From Planctomycetota bacterium (GTDB lineage Bacteria; Planctomycetota; UBA1135), in contig JAJFFC010000015.1 in the NCBI GenBank assembly GCA_021776795.1, forward strand, positions 124,001 through 188,000: a stretch of 64,000 nucleotides of DNA. The letters run 5' to 3'. A model generated the notes under the pieces. The model did not search any database, was not told the origin of the DNA, and saw only the letters and a list, made by a program, of their open reading frames with translations. The position numbers and the translations under genes were made by a program. Every line of letters starts with the position of its first letter. Position 1 is the stretch's first letter. Positions 26,759 through 36,149 of the stretch are shown piece after piece.

Positions 26759-27355
26759 ATGGAGACCGACGTCACCTCCTCTCACGCCGACGCCCTTGTG
26801 CGTCAGCGCCTTCTCGAGGCCCAGAAAACCTATCAGGCTCTCGGTGAGGACTTTGTTTGCGCGGTCGACGACGCCGCCGCGCTGGCCATCGCCACCCTCA
26901 AGAGCGGTGGTGGGGTCTATTTGATTGGCAATGGCGGTAGCGCTGCCGATGCCCAGCACTGGGCTGCCGAGCTGGTGGGCCGCTATCTGACCGAGCGCGA
27001 GCCGCTCAATGTCCACGCGCTGACCGTGAATTCGAGCACTTTCACCGCTCTGGTGAATGACTATCCAGCGGAAGAGGTGTTTGAGCGTCAGGTTCGAGCA
27101 CATGTACGCCAGGGCGATGTCCTGGTCGCGATTTCGACCAGCGGAACCTCGGCCAATATTCTCAAGGCCGTAGACGCGGCACAGAAGCAAGGCGCCCAGG
27201 TGGTGGCCGTGACCGGCAAAGATGGAGGCGATCTAGCTCCTCTCGCCGAGGTCAGCTTCGTCGCCCCGAGCCACGATACGCCGCGGATTCAAGAGGCCCA
27301 TCTGCTGTTTGGGCACTGCTTCTGCGAGCTAGTGGAAGCGGCTTTTCGTGTCTAA
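26759..27355 (+). CDS. gmhA: Phosphoheptose isomerase GmhA
   Basis: A 198-residue SIS-domain enzyme converting sedoheptulose 7-phosphate to D-glycero-D-manno-heptose 7-phosphate, the first step to ADP-heptose for lipopolysaccharide core. The substrate motifs GNGGSAADAQHWAAELVGRY, STSGTSANILKAV and the C-terminal IQEAHLLFGHCFCELVE are all present, with the catalytic Glu and His in AAELVGRY and EAHLLFGH. Its presence suggests an outer membrane with LPS-like core. No other heptose gene is in the window. Confidence 0.93.
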   Translation: METDVTSSHADALVRQRLLEAQKTYQALGEDFVCAVDDAAALAIATLKSGGGVYLIGNGGSAADAQHWAAELVGRYLTEREPLNVHALTVNSSTFTALVNDYPAEEVFERQVRAHVRQGDVLVAISTSGTSANILKAVDAAQKQGAQVVAVTGKDGGDLAPLAEVSFVAPSHDTPRIQEAHLLFGHCFCELVEAAFRV

Positions 27356-27375
27356 AAAGAGCTACTAAAGGGGGC

Positions 27376-27439
27376 CTGCTCCAGGTCCCGAGCAGAAATA
27401 TGGGAACAATTTAGGCCGGAAACCCGCCTAACTAGCGGG
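27376..27439. other. Short hairpins in the gap after gmhA
   Basis: The 207-base gap between gmhA and the lipoprotein gene holds a 6-bp hairpin (CTGCTC/GAGCAG, 27376-27395) and a 5-bp hairpin (CCCGC/GCGGG, 27423-27439). Neither is followed by a T-run. They may be part of a terminator or of the leader of the next gene; I see no known riboswitch. Confidence 0.25.
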
Positions 27440-27562
27440 CTTTAGAGGGAATGCGCATTTCTTTCCCCGGCAAGGTCCTGGTTCAGGTGTAGCCTTCTTT
27501 TGCTCCAGCAGCCGGAGTGCATTTGGCGACCTGGACACCCCCACCTCGATCCCGGAAGACAC

Positions 27563-28426
27563 ATGAAATCCCCACAACTTATTTCCTCCTCCATGCTCCT
27601 GCTTGGCTCCCTGCTCTTCGCGAGCTGCGGTGGCGGCGGAGCTCTCGTTTCCTCTGGTGCCACCAACGCGGGCTCCGGCGGAGCTGGCGGTAACAGCAAC
27701 GCCGGCAACGGCGGCGACGGCAGCATCTCCTTCGCCATGACTGACCTCGACGGCGACTGGACCGGCGAGCTGATCCCGGACATGGGATCGGACGTGCTTG
27801 AGCGCAACTTCTACATGCGCCTGCAAGACGGCTTGGTCAACGACTGCGTCGAAGGCGGCGGCGGCATCTGGAGCGAAGCCGATGCCAACGTCTCCCTCAC
27901 ATTCCGCACCGACGGTTCCTTAGATGTGCAACTGACTTCCAACGGAGTGGAAGGCAAGCTGTCCTTGGAGGGCACGATGAACTTGGCCATGACCAAGATC
28001 AACGGCACCTTCTCCCTACAGCCGGATTTGGGTTCGGTGTTTTCCGGCACCTTTGAGCTGCGTCGCTCGAGCGGCAGCGGCCACTTCACCATCGACCTCT
28101 TGGCAGGCGCTTGGGAGGGCAAAGGTAGCAACCCGGAAGATCGCTTCCGCTTTGCGGACCTGAGCATCGACGCCAACGGCGACTTGATTAGCGCTTCGAT
28201 TAGCCACCCAGTCACCGACGCGATTGTCCACACCTACTCCGCCGGCACCACCAGCTTTGAGTTCTTCGATACCGCCGTCGGCCGCATGAACAACGTGGTC
28301 TTCCACGGCAACGATGGCTCGACCCTCACCTTCGAGTTCATGTTGGTGAACGACGACGGCACCCTGATGGGCGGCCCAGCCGTAGACACCCTCTTGGGTG
28401 CTGGTCACGCCGAGCTCATTCGCTAA
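27563..28426 (+). CDS. Lipoprotein of unknown function
   Basis: A 287-residue protein. The N-terminal signal ends with lipobox LFASC, followed by a Gly/Ser/Asn-rich linker (residues about 25-55). The rest is predicted beta-rich, with two similar halves (GDWTGELIPD.. and GAWEGKGSNPEDRFRF..), suggesting a lipocalin- or hyalin-like beta structure that I cannot name. ATG 27563 gives the signal peptide; the frame opens earlier at 27500. It ends convergently and overlaps the binding-protein gene by 11 bases. Confidence 0.7.
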   Translation: MKSPQLISSSMLLLGSLLFASCGGGGALVSSGATNAGSGGAGGNSNAGNGGDGSISFAMTDLDGDWTGELIPDMGSDVLERNFYMRLQDGLVNDCVEGGGGIWSEADANVSLTFRTDGSLDVQLTSNGVEGKLSLEGTMNLAMTKINGTFSLQPDLGSVFSGTFELRRSSGSGHFTIDLLAGAWEGKGSNPEDRFRFADLSIDANGDLISASISHPVTDAIVHTYSAGTTSFEFFDTAVGRMNNVVFHGNDGSTLTFEFMLVNDDGTLMGGPAVDTLLGAGHAELIR

Positions 28427-29264
28427 GTAACTGAGCGATCGCCGAGGCCACCTTCCCCATCCCCGGTCCCGGCATCAGCAGGTCCTCGCCCCTCAAGGCG
28501 AGGACCTTGTTGTTTTGTACGGCGGGCAGTGAGGGGAAGTCCCGCTGCCAGGTGGCTAGCGGGTTTTCATCTGGGCTTTCGAGCTCGAGAATCACTTCCG
28601 GTTGCAAGGTAAACAGAGCTTCCTCGGCAAGGTCGACGTAAGCTCGCCCGGCGTCTTGCAACACGTTTTGGCCGCCGGCGATGGTGAGGAGTTCGTCGAG
28701 AAAGCCACCCGGTCCGACGGCAAGAATTCCACCGGCCTCGCCTGGTCGGCGCGAAGCCACAATCAAGACCCGAGGGAGTGGACTGGTGTTCGTGGCGTGG
28801 GCCTGCGTGAGGCCCGCGAACATGCCCTGCAATGAGGCGATCAACTCTTCTGCCTGCGCTTCCCGCTGCAAGTGTTCGCCGAGCCAATGCACTTCCGATT
28901 CCCAAAGCGCCAGAGTGTCGGTATGAAAGGCGCGATAGGGGATGTTGGCTTGCTCGCAGTATTTCTCTAAGGAGGGCGTGTTGCCCTGGACCAGCACCAA
29001 AGTGGGCGCCAACTGTGCGATGCGCTCTAGATTGGGGTCCGCCAAACCACCCACGCGCGGGCGGTCCTGCAGCGCCGGGTCCGTGCAATAATCACTCACG
29101 CCAACAATGATGTCCTCCAGCCCCATCGCCACCAGGTTCGCCGCCGTACTGGGAGCCACTAAGACCACACGTAAGGTGTCTTTGGTGGACAGGTTTTCCT
29201 GTGTTGTTCGCGAGCAAGCGCTGGCGAACAAAGAAAGCAGGAGCAGGGCAGTGGTGCGGAGCAT
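28416..29264 (-). CDS. Periplasmic substrate-binding lipoprotein (BtuF/FecB-like)
   Basis: A 282-residue protein with lipobox LFASAC, then a class III solute-binding fold. Diagnostic segments are LRVVLVAPSTAANLVAMGLEDIIVGVSDYC, RVGGLADPNLERIAQLAPTLVLVQ and GGFLDELLTIAGGQNVL. The GVSDYC...VGG..PNLE.I pattern is most like cobalamin-binding BtuF proteins, which would match the FecCD-type permease and ATPase at 25-26.7 kb, though it is not in their operon. ATG 29264 was chosen for the signal peptide. Confidence 0.85.
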   Translation of the reverse strand: MLRTTALLLLSLFASACSRTTQENLSTKDTLRVVLVAPSTAANLVAMGLEDIIVGVSDYCTDPALQDRPRVGGLADPNLERIAQLAPTLVLVQGNTPSLEKYCEQANIPYRAFHTDTLALWESEVHWLGEHLQREAQAEELIASLQGMFAGLTQAHATNTSPLPRVLIVASRRPGEAGGILAVGPGGFLDELLTIAGGQNVLQDAGRAYVDLAEEALFTLQPEVILELESPDENPLATWQRDFPSLPAVQNNKVLALRGEDLLMPGPGMGKVASAIAQLLSE

Positions 29265-29348
29265 GGGCAGGCAGGCCAACGACGTGGCCTTAGTCCTGCA
29301 TTCTAAGAAGGCAGCCAACGCCAGCCTCCCATTGGCGTAATTGAGTTC

Positions 29349-29837
29349 GTGAGTGCCCCCGAGTCCCGTCTTCACCCTGGATTAAGCAGCTTGGTGTTCC
29401 TGGTTGGCTTGGTGTTGGCACTTTGGCTGGGCCCACGCATGGTGTTCGAGGGCTGGGCGACGTCTTCCTGGCCCACTGTAGAAGGCGAGGTTTTGTCCGC
29501 CGATGTGGAGCGCGCCACCACCCGCGGCTCTGGGCATCATTATCTAGCGCAATTGCGTTATCGCTACTCCTATGAAGGCGAGAGCTTTACCAGCACACGC
29601 GTGCATACCGCCGGAAGCCCGAGCTTTAACCGTGCCGATGAAGCGGCGGCCTTTATTGCCAACTATCCAGTAGGGGGCGAGGTCCAGGTATTTGTCGACG
29701 CCGAGGACCCTGCGCAAGCGGTATTGCAGCATGGCATTCCTTGGCGTGGATGGGGCGTGCTGATTTCCGGCTTGGTGTTGGTCGCCATCACCTTCCGCGA
29801 TGTGTGGCGTCTGTTGCCGCAGCGCCAAGTGGACTAA
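29349..29837 (+). CDS. DUF3592-like membrane protein
   Basis: A 162-residue protein with an N-terminal helix (LVFLVGLVLALWLG), an extracytoplasmic beta-rich region and a C-terminal helix (GWGVLISGLVLVAITF). The central pattern SWPTVEGEVLSADV..YRYSYEGESFTSTRV..VGGEVQVFVDAEDPAQAVL is that of DUF3592 proteins. The start is GTG 29349. The function of the family is unknown. The NHL-propeller lipoprotein follows 20 bases later and may be co-transcribed. Confidence 0.75.
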   Translation: MSAPESRLHPGLSSLVFLVGLVLALWLGPRMVFEGWATSSWPTVEGEVLSADVERATTRGSGHHYLAQLRYRYSYEGESFTSTRVHTAGSPSFNRADEAAAFIANYPVGGEVQVFVDAEDPAQAVLQHGIPWRGWGVLISGLVLVAITFRDVWRLLPQRQVD

Positions 29838-29857
29838 GGCAGCCGTATCCTAGATCT

Positions 29858-30850
29858 ATGCGTTTGTTTGGATTGTGCGTGATGGCTTTGGCACTGGGCT
29901 GTGCCATGCAAGTGTTTCCCGAATCGTGGCCGCGCATGGGCAATGAGCGTGCGAGCTTTGTATGGGATGCTTCTTGGGGTGCGCTTGCGGAAGGGGACTC
30001 GATTGGTAATACCCATGGCGGCATGGCGGTGGATCGTCGCGGTTTGATTTATGCCAGCCGGGATGCAGCACCGGCGGTCTTGGTGTTTGATGCCCGCGGG
30101 CGCGTGCAAGATTCTTGGGGTGAAGACCTCGCCGGTGGTTTACATGGCATGTGCCTAGTGGAGGAAGAGGGGCAAGAGTTTTTGTACTTAGCGCATACCG
30201 GTCGCCACGAAGTGCTGAAGACCACCCTAGAGGGCGATGTCTTGTGGACTTTGGGTTTGCCGCCGGCGCCAGAGATTTATGAACACGAAGGGCAGTACCT
30301 TCCGACCGGAGTTGCCGTCGCAGACGATGGCAGTTTGTTTGTGGCCGATGGCTACGGCAAAGGTTATGTGCACCGCTACAACGCAGAGCGGGAATACCTC
30401 GGCAGCTTTGGTGGGCCAGGCAAGGAAGATGGGCAGTTCCATACGCCGCACGGCATTGCGATTGATGCGCGCAGCATGTTCCCGCGCGTATTGGTGGCCG
30501 ACCGCGAAAACGGCCGCGTGCAAGCCTTCGATTTCGACGGCAACTTCTTAGAAGTGATTGCCACCGACCTGCGCCGCCCTTGTGGCATTGCCGTCGGCGC
30601 CGACGGTCGCCTGGCCATTCCCGAACTGGCCGGCCGCGTGACGCTTCTAGACGAGAACAATCAAGTTTTGGCTCACCTCGGCGACAACCCCAACCAAAGT
30701 CATTGGGCCAACAACGGCTTATCCACCAAAGAGTGGCAACAGGGCGTGTTCATCAGCCCGCACGGCGCCGCCTTTGACCACAAAGGCAATCTCTATGTAC
30801 AGGATTGGCTCGCAGCCGGGCGCTTTACGCGCTTAGCGCGCGGGCATTAG
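29858..30850 (+). CDS. NHL-repeat six-bladed beta-propeller lipoprotein
   Basis: A 330-residue protein. The signal peptide MRLFGLCVMALALGC has a lipobox ALGC, and NHL-type repeats follow: GGMAVDRRGLIYASRD, TGVAVADDGSLFVADGYGKGYVHRYNAE, HGIAIDARSMFPRVLVADRENGRVQAFDFDG, CGIAVGADGRLAIPELAG and HGAAFDHKGNLYVQDW. It resembles the peptidylglycine alpha-amidating-lyase-like propellers common in Planctomycetes, but catalytic residues cannot be verified here. ATG 29858 is chosen for the signal. The end overlaps the convergent downstream gene by 18 bases. Confidence 0.8.
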   Translation: MRLFGLCVMALALGCAMQVFPESWPRMGNERASFVWDASWGALAEGDSIGNTHGGMAVDRRGLIYASRDAAPAVLVFDARGRVQDSWGEDLAGGLHGMCLVEEEGQEFLYLAHTGRHEVLKTTLEGDVLWTLGLPPAPEIYEHEGQYLPTGVAVADDGSLFVADGYGKGYVHRYNAEREYLGSFGGPGKEDGQFHTPHGIAIDARSMFPRVLVADRENGRVQAFDFDGNFLEVIATDLRRPCGIAVGADGRLAIPELAGRVTLLDENNQVLAHLGDNPNQSHWANNGLSTKEWQQGVFISPHGAAFDHKGNLYVQDWLAAGRFTRLARGH

Positions 30851-32062
30851 CGTCACGGTTCCGAAATCGCGGTATTCAGGCCGAGGGGCGTGCAGGTCGA
30901 GAAAATCGGCGCGGAGGTAACCATCCTCGGAATCGTCGAAGAAGAAATAAAGACCTTGATAGGAATCCAACCAGCTCTCTGTCTGGATGCGAAACCTTCC
31001 ATATTCATCGGTTTGAATTGAATAGTGGTTGCACTCGCTCTCCTCTTGGTTCTCGGTGGTGTGTAAATCCAGGCCGACACGCTGGTTGCTCAATGGATTG
31101 CCGTCAGGCGCAACGAGCTGTCCTTCAAAGATGAAATTAGTCAATGCCATCGGGACATCGACAACAATGAGGTCCTGGGCTTGCCAAGGAATCAGAGCTT
31201 CCATGTCCCCGTGGTACCTCTCCTCCAAATCCTCCACGACAATCGAGAGTCGGGTTCCAGGATCAATTAACGGCAAATGGAACACCCCGGAGGTGGAACC
31301 AAGAAGGATTCTGCCACCAGCCTCGCCAGAAGAGTAATACATGCGCAGTTGCGTCAAGTATGGAGGCTTCGCCTGAGGCGGGGGTTCGAACCGAATCTCT
31401 AAGGGTGGGCCATCAGGTAGTGTGACCTCCACTTGCTCTGATGGATGAAGCGGATCTTTGATGGAGAACCAGGTTTGCGCAGCCGTGGGGAGAAGCAGTT
31501 GAAATCCCGCGGGTTCATCGCGCCTGTCGTGCCAAGCCGGAGGAAAGCGGAGCTCAGCCAAGCCGTCCGGATTGGTTCTCTGTAGCCACTCGGAAGTGCT
31601 GGAGGAATCATTCCTGACACCAATCGCAACATTTTCCACCGCGTCTCCCGATGCCTTACGTACATGAATAGTGAATGAGGTCAGCGGGTGTAGCGCAACA
31701 TGAAGCGGAGGGTCGAATCTATGGCGTGGCGGTGCTCCCAAACCCATGTGTGTTCCGCTTTGCGCATAGAGCCGCATCCAGGTGCTGGGAATGAGAGCTT
31801 TCCCATCGATGCCCGTTCTGCGCTTCCAGGTTCTGGCGCGCAGAAATTCTTCAAAATCCTTCCCCCAATATCCGGGGGAAAATCCATTTCGCGCCCAGTA
31901 AAGGTCTGTTGCCCGGACATCGACGTCGGCAAGGGGCTCGTTGGTTTCGGCATCGATAAAAACGACGGTCTGCTCCCAACTCGGTGCCGGGTCCCAAGCT
32001 CGTGCACCCGGAAGCGGCTCCTGAGGAATCGCGGCCAAAAGCACAAAAATGGTTGCAATCAT
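30833..32062 (-). CDS. Secreted protein of unknown function with Cna-B/carboxypeptidase-regulatory-like repeats
   Basis: A 409-residue protein with a short signal peptide (MIATIFVLLAAIPQ). The segment TVVFIDAETNEPLADVDVRATDLY and later EGQLVAPDGNPLSNQRVGLDLHTTEN..DEYGRFRIQTES follow the pattern of carboxypeptidase-regulatory-like beta-sandwich domains, which serve as structural modules in secreted proteins. The middle is not recognised. The DNA is somewhat more AT-rich than its neighbours. Confidence 0.6.
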   Translation of the reverse strand: MIATIFVLLAAIPQEPLPGARAWDPAPSWEQTVVFIDAETNEPLADVDVRATDLYWARNGFSPGYWGKDFEEFLRARTWKRRTGIDGKALIPSTWMRLYAQSGTHMGLGAPPRHRFDPPLHVALHPLTSFTIHVRKASGDAVENVAIGVRNDSSSTSEWLQRTNPDGLAELRFPPAWHDRRDEPAGFQLLLPTAAQTWFSIKDPLHPSEQVEVTLPDGPPLEIRFEPPPQAKPPYLTQLRMYYSSGEAGGRILLGSTSGVFHLPLIDPGTRLSIVVEDLEERYHGDMEALIPWQAQDLIVVDVPMALTNFIFEGQLVAPDGNPLSNQRVGLDLHTTENQEESECNHYSIQTDEYGRFRIQTESWLDSYQGLYFFFDDSEDGYLRADFLDLHAPRPEYRDFGTVTLMPAR

Positions 32063-32128
32063 CTTTCCAGCATAGCTGTGGAAAGCTTGGCGTCACCTAA
32101 ACATTTGCGCCGGAGTAGAATCAACACA

Positions 32129-33445
32129 ATGGACATTTCCAGTCTGGAGCAGCTGCGCGGGTGTGGTGGCGCTGGTTTCCCTGCCGCCTTCAAGTGGAAG
32201 GCAGTGCGGGATGAACCGGTCGTTGGCACTCCGGCGAGTGGTGGCGGCAAGATCTTGGTGTGCAACGCCGATGAGGGCGAGCCGGGCACTTTCAAAGATG
32301 GCTGGATTCTGCGTGAGCAGCCCGAGGTCATGTTGCGCGGCATGCAGCGTGCGGCCGCCTTCACTGGCGCTGTCCGCGGTTATGTTTACTTGCGCCCCGA
32401 ATATGTCGAGCAGCTCGCTCACCTCAAGCAGGCGATTGCCTCTTTGGTGGCGCAGGGCATTTTGAGCGAAGGCTCCGGAGCCCTATGGGCAGGCGCTGGT
32501 TTTGCGGGTCGTCCCGCTGAAATGCACGACACCGGTTTGGATGATGTCGCGCTTTCCGCCCTCGACTGGTTCGTCGAGCATGGCGCGCAGGGATTGCAGG
32601 GCGAAGCCACCGAGAACGGCGGCCTGCTCACTGGCCATGCCTTTGGAGAAGGGCGCAGCGCGCCGCTGCCACCTAAAGTCGGCGAAGACGTGGCTCCCGC
32701 AAGCACGACAGGCGTTCCTTGCCGCATCGATATCTGTGTAGGTGGCGGCGCGTACATCTGCGGCGAAGAGACGGCGTTGCTCGAAAGCATGGAAGGGCGT
32801 CGGCCGCAACCGCGCCACAAGCCACCCTTCCCGACGCAATCTGGTCTTTGGGGTTTGCCCACGCTGATGAACAACGTCGAAACCTTTTGGTGGGCCGAGC
32901 GTTTGCTTGCCGGCGAACCGGTTTCCGGCTGTCGTTTGTACTCGCTCTCGGGTGATGTACATCGACCAGGAGTTTATGAAGCACCCGTTGGCATTAGCGC
33001 GCGCGAGTTGATCGATACCTTTGGCGGCGGGGTGATTGGTCAGCAAGATGTCGGCTGTTGGATTCCTGGTGGCGCCGCCACCGGAGTGCTTCCGGCCGCT
33101 TGCCTGGATACACCGCTCTCTCCCGAAGGGTTGAAAGAAGTGGGCACGGCACCCGGCACCGCAGCAGTGGTGGTGTATGCCGCACCACAAGACGCGCGCG
33201 AAGTCGCGGCCAAGATCATGCGCTTCTTCGCGCAAGAGTCTTGTTCGCAATGCACCCCATGCCGTTTGGGTTGTCTTGCCACAGCGGATTGGCTGGACCG
33301 CACCCAAGCTTGGCCCGACGCCGACACCGAGGAGCGTTGGCTCGAAAGCATGGCGCTTGGTTCGATTTGTGGTTTAGGGTTCACCGCGCCATTAGTGGTC
33401 CAACAATGGCGTCGTTGGTTTGCTGAGTCTGGAGTTCCCGCATGA
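32129..33445 (+). CDS. fdsB: NADH-binding flavoprotein (NuoF-like) subunit of formate dehydrogenase
   Basis: A 438-residue FMN/NAD-binding subunit. It has the FMN loop RGCGGAGFPAAFKWK at residues about 9-23, NADEGEPGTFKDG for NADH, GGGAYICGEETALLESMEG, and the 4Fe-4S motif ESCSQCTPCR (Cys372, 375, 378) with the fourth Cys near 414 in SICGLG. It lacks the thioredoxin-like NuoE part. ATG 32129 starts at MDISSLEQLRGCG; the frame further upstream is antisense to the previous gene. Its stop overlaps the next ATG (ATGA), so with the catalytic subunit it should form an NAD+-linked formate dehydrogenase. The gene symbol follows the FDH family usage and is tentative. Confidence 0.88.
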   Translation: MDISSLEQLRGCGGAGFPAAFKWKAVRDEPVVGTPASGGGKILVCNADEGEPGTFKDGWILREQPEVMLRGMQRAAAFTGAVRGYVYLRPEYVEQLAHLKQAIASLVAQGILSEGSGALWAGAGFAGRPAEMHDTGLDDVALSALDWFVEHGAQGLQGEATENGGLLTGHAFGEGRSAPLPPKVGEDVAPASTTGVPCRIDICVGGGAYICGEETALLESMEGRRPQPRHKPPFPTQSGLWGLPTLMNNVETFWWAERLLAGEPVSGCRLYSLSGDVHRPGVYEAPVGISARELIDTFGGGVIGQQDVGCWIPGGAATGVLPAACLDTPLSPEGLKEVGTAPGTAAVVVYAAPQDAREVAAKIMRFFAQESCSQCTPCRLGCLATADWLDRTQAWPDADTEERWLESMALGSICGLGFTAPLVVQQWRRWFAESGVPA

Positions 33446-36138
33446 ACAAGATTTGCTTTCAGCTAGATGGCCGCGAGGTCGAAGTCGCTCCGGGAGAAAC
33501 TCTGCTCGACGCTTGCCGCGCCGCAGCCTCCGCCGTGCCCACGCTTTGCCACGACGACCGCCTCGACCCTTACGGCGGCTGCCGCATGTGCTTGGTGGAA
33601 CTCGAAGGGGCGCCGCGCCCGGTGCCGGCGTGCAAGACGGTTGCCGCTGACGGCATGAAGGTGGTTTCGCAGAGCGACACCCTCGAGCGTGTTCGCCGCA
33701 CCATGGCCGAAATGCTTTTGGCCGAGCATGATCCCAGTAACGGCATTCAGGAAGACGAACTTGTCAGCTGCGCCAGCATGTTGAATGCCGTCACGCCGCC
33801 GGTGCGCTTTAAGATCGAGCGCACTTGGGAAGACCGCAACCGCTTCCTAGGCTTTGATCCCGGTTCCTGCATCTTGTGCGATCGCTGCGTGCGCTACTGC
33901 GACGAAGTCATGCAGTGCACCGCGCTCGAGCATGTCGGTCAAGGCAGCGAAGCTTTTATTCAACCGACCGATGGCGCCTCATTCCTAGATACCTCGTGCG
34001 AGTTATGCGGCGGATGCATCGGCACTTGCCCCACGGGCGCGCTGTATGAAAAGCAGGCGATGGGCGAGGAGGGTAAGCCAAAGGCGACCGAGGCCGAAAC
34101 CGAGAAAACGCGCACGGTTTGCACTTTCTGCGGCGTTGGTTGCGTCCTTGATGTCCACAGCAAAGACGGCAAGATCGTCAAAATCAATGCCGAGGCTGGA
34201 GTGGGACCCAACGACGGGCATCTGTGCAATAAAGGTCGTTTCGCTTGGCAGTTTGTGCACCACCCGGATCGCCTGACGACTCCTTTGCTGCGCAATCAGG
34301 CGGGGGAGTTGGAGCCATGTTCGTGGGACACGGCTCTAGATTGCGTTGCAGAAGGGCTGCAGTCGGTCAAAGAGCAACACGGCGCCGACACTCTTGGCTT
34401 CTTGGCTTCGAGTCGTTGCACCAACGAAGATGTTTACGCGCTGCAAAAGCTCGCGCGCGCAACGGTCCTTACCAACAATGTGCATAGTTGTGCGGCAACG
34501 TGACACGCGCCTACTGTCTACGGCCTAGTTAGGTCGTTAGGAGCGGGAGCCATGACCAACTCGATTGCCGAAATCGAGAACGCAGATTGCATGTTTGTGA
34601 TTGGTAGTAACACCACCGAAGCACATCCGGTGTTGGCCTTGCGCATGAAGACCGCGCTACGGCGTGGCGCGAAGTTGATTGTGGCTGATCCGCGCCGCAC
34701 CTGGTTGGCGGAGCGTGCGCACCTGCACCTGCAGCTGCGTCCGGGCACCGACATTCCATTGCTGAACGGAATTGCCCATGTGATTTTAGCCGAAGGCTTA
34801 GAGAACCAGGTTTACATTGAGAACCTGACCGAGAACTTCGAGAGTTTCCGTGAAGCCGTGGAAGCATGGCCACCAGAGCGCGCGAGTGAAGTGACCGGAG
34901 TGCCCGCAGAAGACATCATCGAAGCTGCGCGCATTTATGCCACCACCGATCGCGCCGGCATCTATTACACCCTGGGCATTACCGAACATGTTTGCGGCGT
35001 CGATAACGTGCGCAGCTTATCCAACCTGGCGCTCATGACAGGTCACCTCGGCCGCGAATCGGTGGGAGTGAATCCCTTGCGCGGGCAAAACAATGTGCAA
35101 GGCTGCAACGACGTCGGCAACAACCCGGTGTACTTGCCCGGCTATCAAGAAGTCGCCGACGACAACATTCGCGCCACCTTCTCCAAAGCTTGGGGAGTCA
35201 CGCTGAACAGTAATCCTGGATTGCGCCTAGATCAAATGATGAGCGGCATGCACGACGGCAAGTTGCGCGCCTTTTACATCATGGGCGAAGACCCGATTCT
35301 TTCCGAGCCCAACGCCAACCATGTCGAGAAGGGTTTCGAGCAACTCGACTTTGTGGTTTCCCAGGACATCTTCCTCAACGAGACCGCGCGCAAGTACGCC
35401 GATGTGGTGTTGCCTGCCACCTGCTTCGCGGAAAAGGAAGGCACCTTCACCAACTCCGAGCGCCGCGTCCAGCGCGTGCGTAAAGCCGTCGACGCCCCGG
35501 GCGAGGCATGGACCGATCTCAAAATCTTGCACGAAGTCTCGGCACGCCTCGGCAACGACTGGGGGCCCGCGGACCCGGAAACGGTGTGGAATGAATTCGC
35601 CGACCTTTCCCCCAAGTTCTTCGGCATCCGCTACGACCGCATTGATCAGCAAGGCATTCAATGGCCTTGCCTCGATCGCGAGGACCCTGGCGCCCAGTTT
35701 TTACATGAAGGCGCCCCCATCCGCGGTCGTGGCTTGTTCTATGGCCTCGATCATGTCCCGCCATGGGAAGAGCCCGATCAGGACTACCCATTCCTGCTGA
35801 CCACCGGGCGCACGCTATACCACTACAACGCGGCCACGCAAACGGCGCGGAGTGATGGGCATATGGATAAGCAGAATCGTTGCTTCATCGAGATTGCCCC
35901 CGATGACGCCCGCGACCTCGGGGTGGCTCATGGTGCCATGCTGACCGTGGAGTCGCGGCGCGGGGCGATTGAAGCCACGGCAAAGGTGACCGATGCTGTG
36001 CACCCGGGCGTTTTGTGGATGCCCATGCACTTTGCCGAGGCTCGCGCCAATATCTTGACCGGAGACGGCAAAGATCCGGAAATTGGCACGCCAGAGTACA
36101 AGGTGACCGCAGTGCGCCTTGCACCGGCAATCTGCTAG
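33442..36138 (+). CDS. fdhA: Formate dehydrogenase catalytic subunit, selenocysteine-containing (TGA at 34501-34503)
   Basis: An 898-residue molybdo-bis-MGD enzyme oxidising formate to CO2, read through an in-frame TGA. Domains in order: 2Fe-2S ferredoxin domain (Cys36, 47, 50, 64), two 4Fe-4S motifs (Cys143/146/149/153 and Cys186/189/192/196), then the Mo domain with its own 4Fe-4S (CTFCGVGC, Cys227-234, and Cys261). The codon after TNNVHSCAAT is TGA, followed in the same frame by HAPTVYGLVRSLGAGAMTNSIAEIE. In FDH families this residue is Cys or Sec followed by His, so residue 354 is selenocysteine. The C-terminal half carries LIVADPRRTWL, LRGQNNVQGCNDVG and HYNAATQTARS. Automatic annotation would split it into 33442-34503 and 34552-36138. 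Confidence 0.93.
34501..34545 (+). promoter_or_regulatory. Bacterial SECIS-like element following the selenocysteine TGA
   Basis: Immediately after TGA the mRNA can form a two-part hairpin. The outer stem pairs CGC-G-CCTA (34506-34513) with TAGG-A-GCG (34538-34545), with one mismatch. The apical stem pairs CGGCCT (34521-34526) with AGGTCG (34531-34536), including one G-U pair, around the loop AGTT. The loop begins 24 bases after the TGA, within the spacing bacterial SelB-recognised SECIS elements use. The fold was done by eye. Confidence 0.65.
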
Positions 36139-36149
36139 GATTTTGCCAC

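Noticed and set aside
34501-34503. In-frame TGA read as a premature stop, frameshift or pseudogene marker in formate dehydrogenase
   Set aside because: The frame is open directly on both sides and the codon falls on the active-site Sec/Cys position next to the conserved His, so selenocysteine explains it better.
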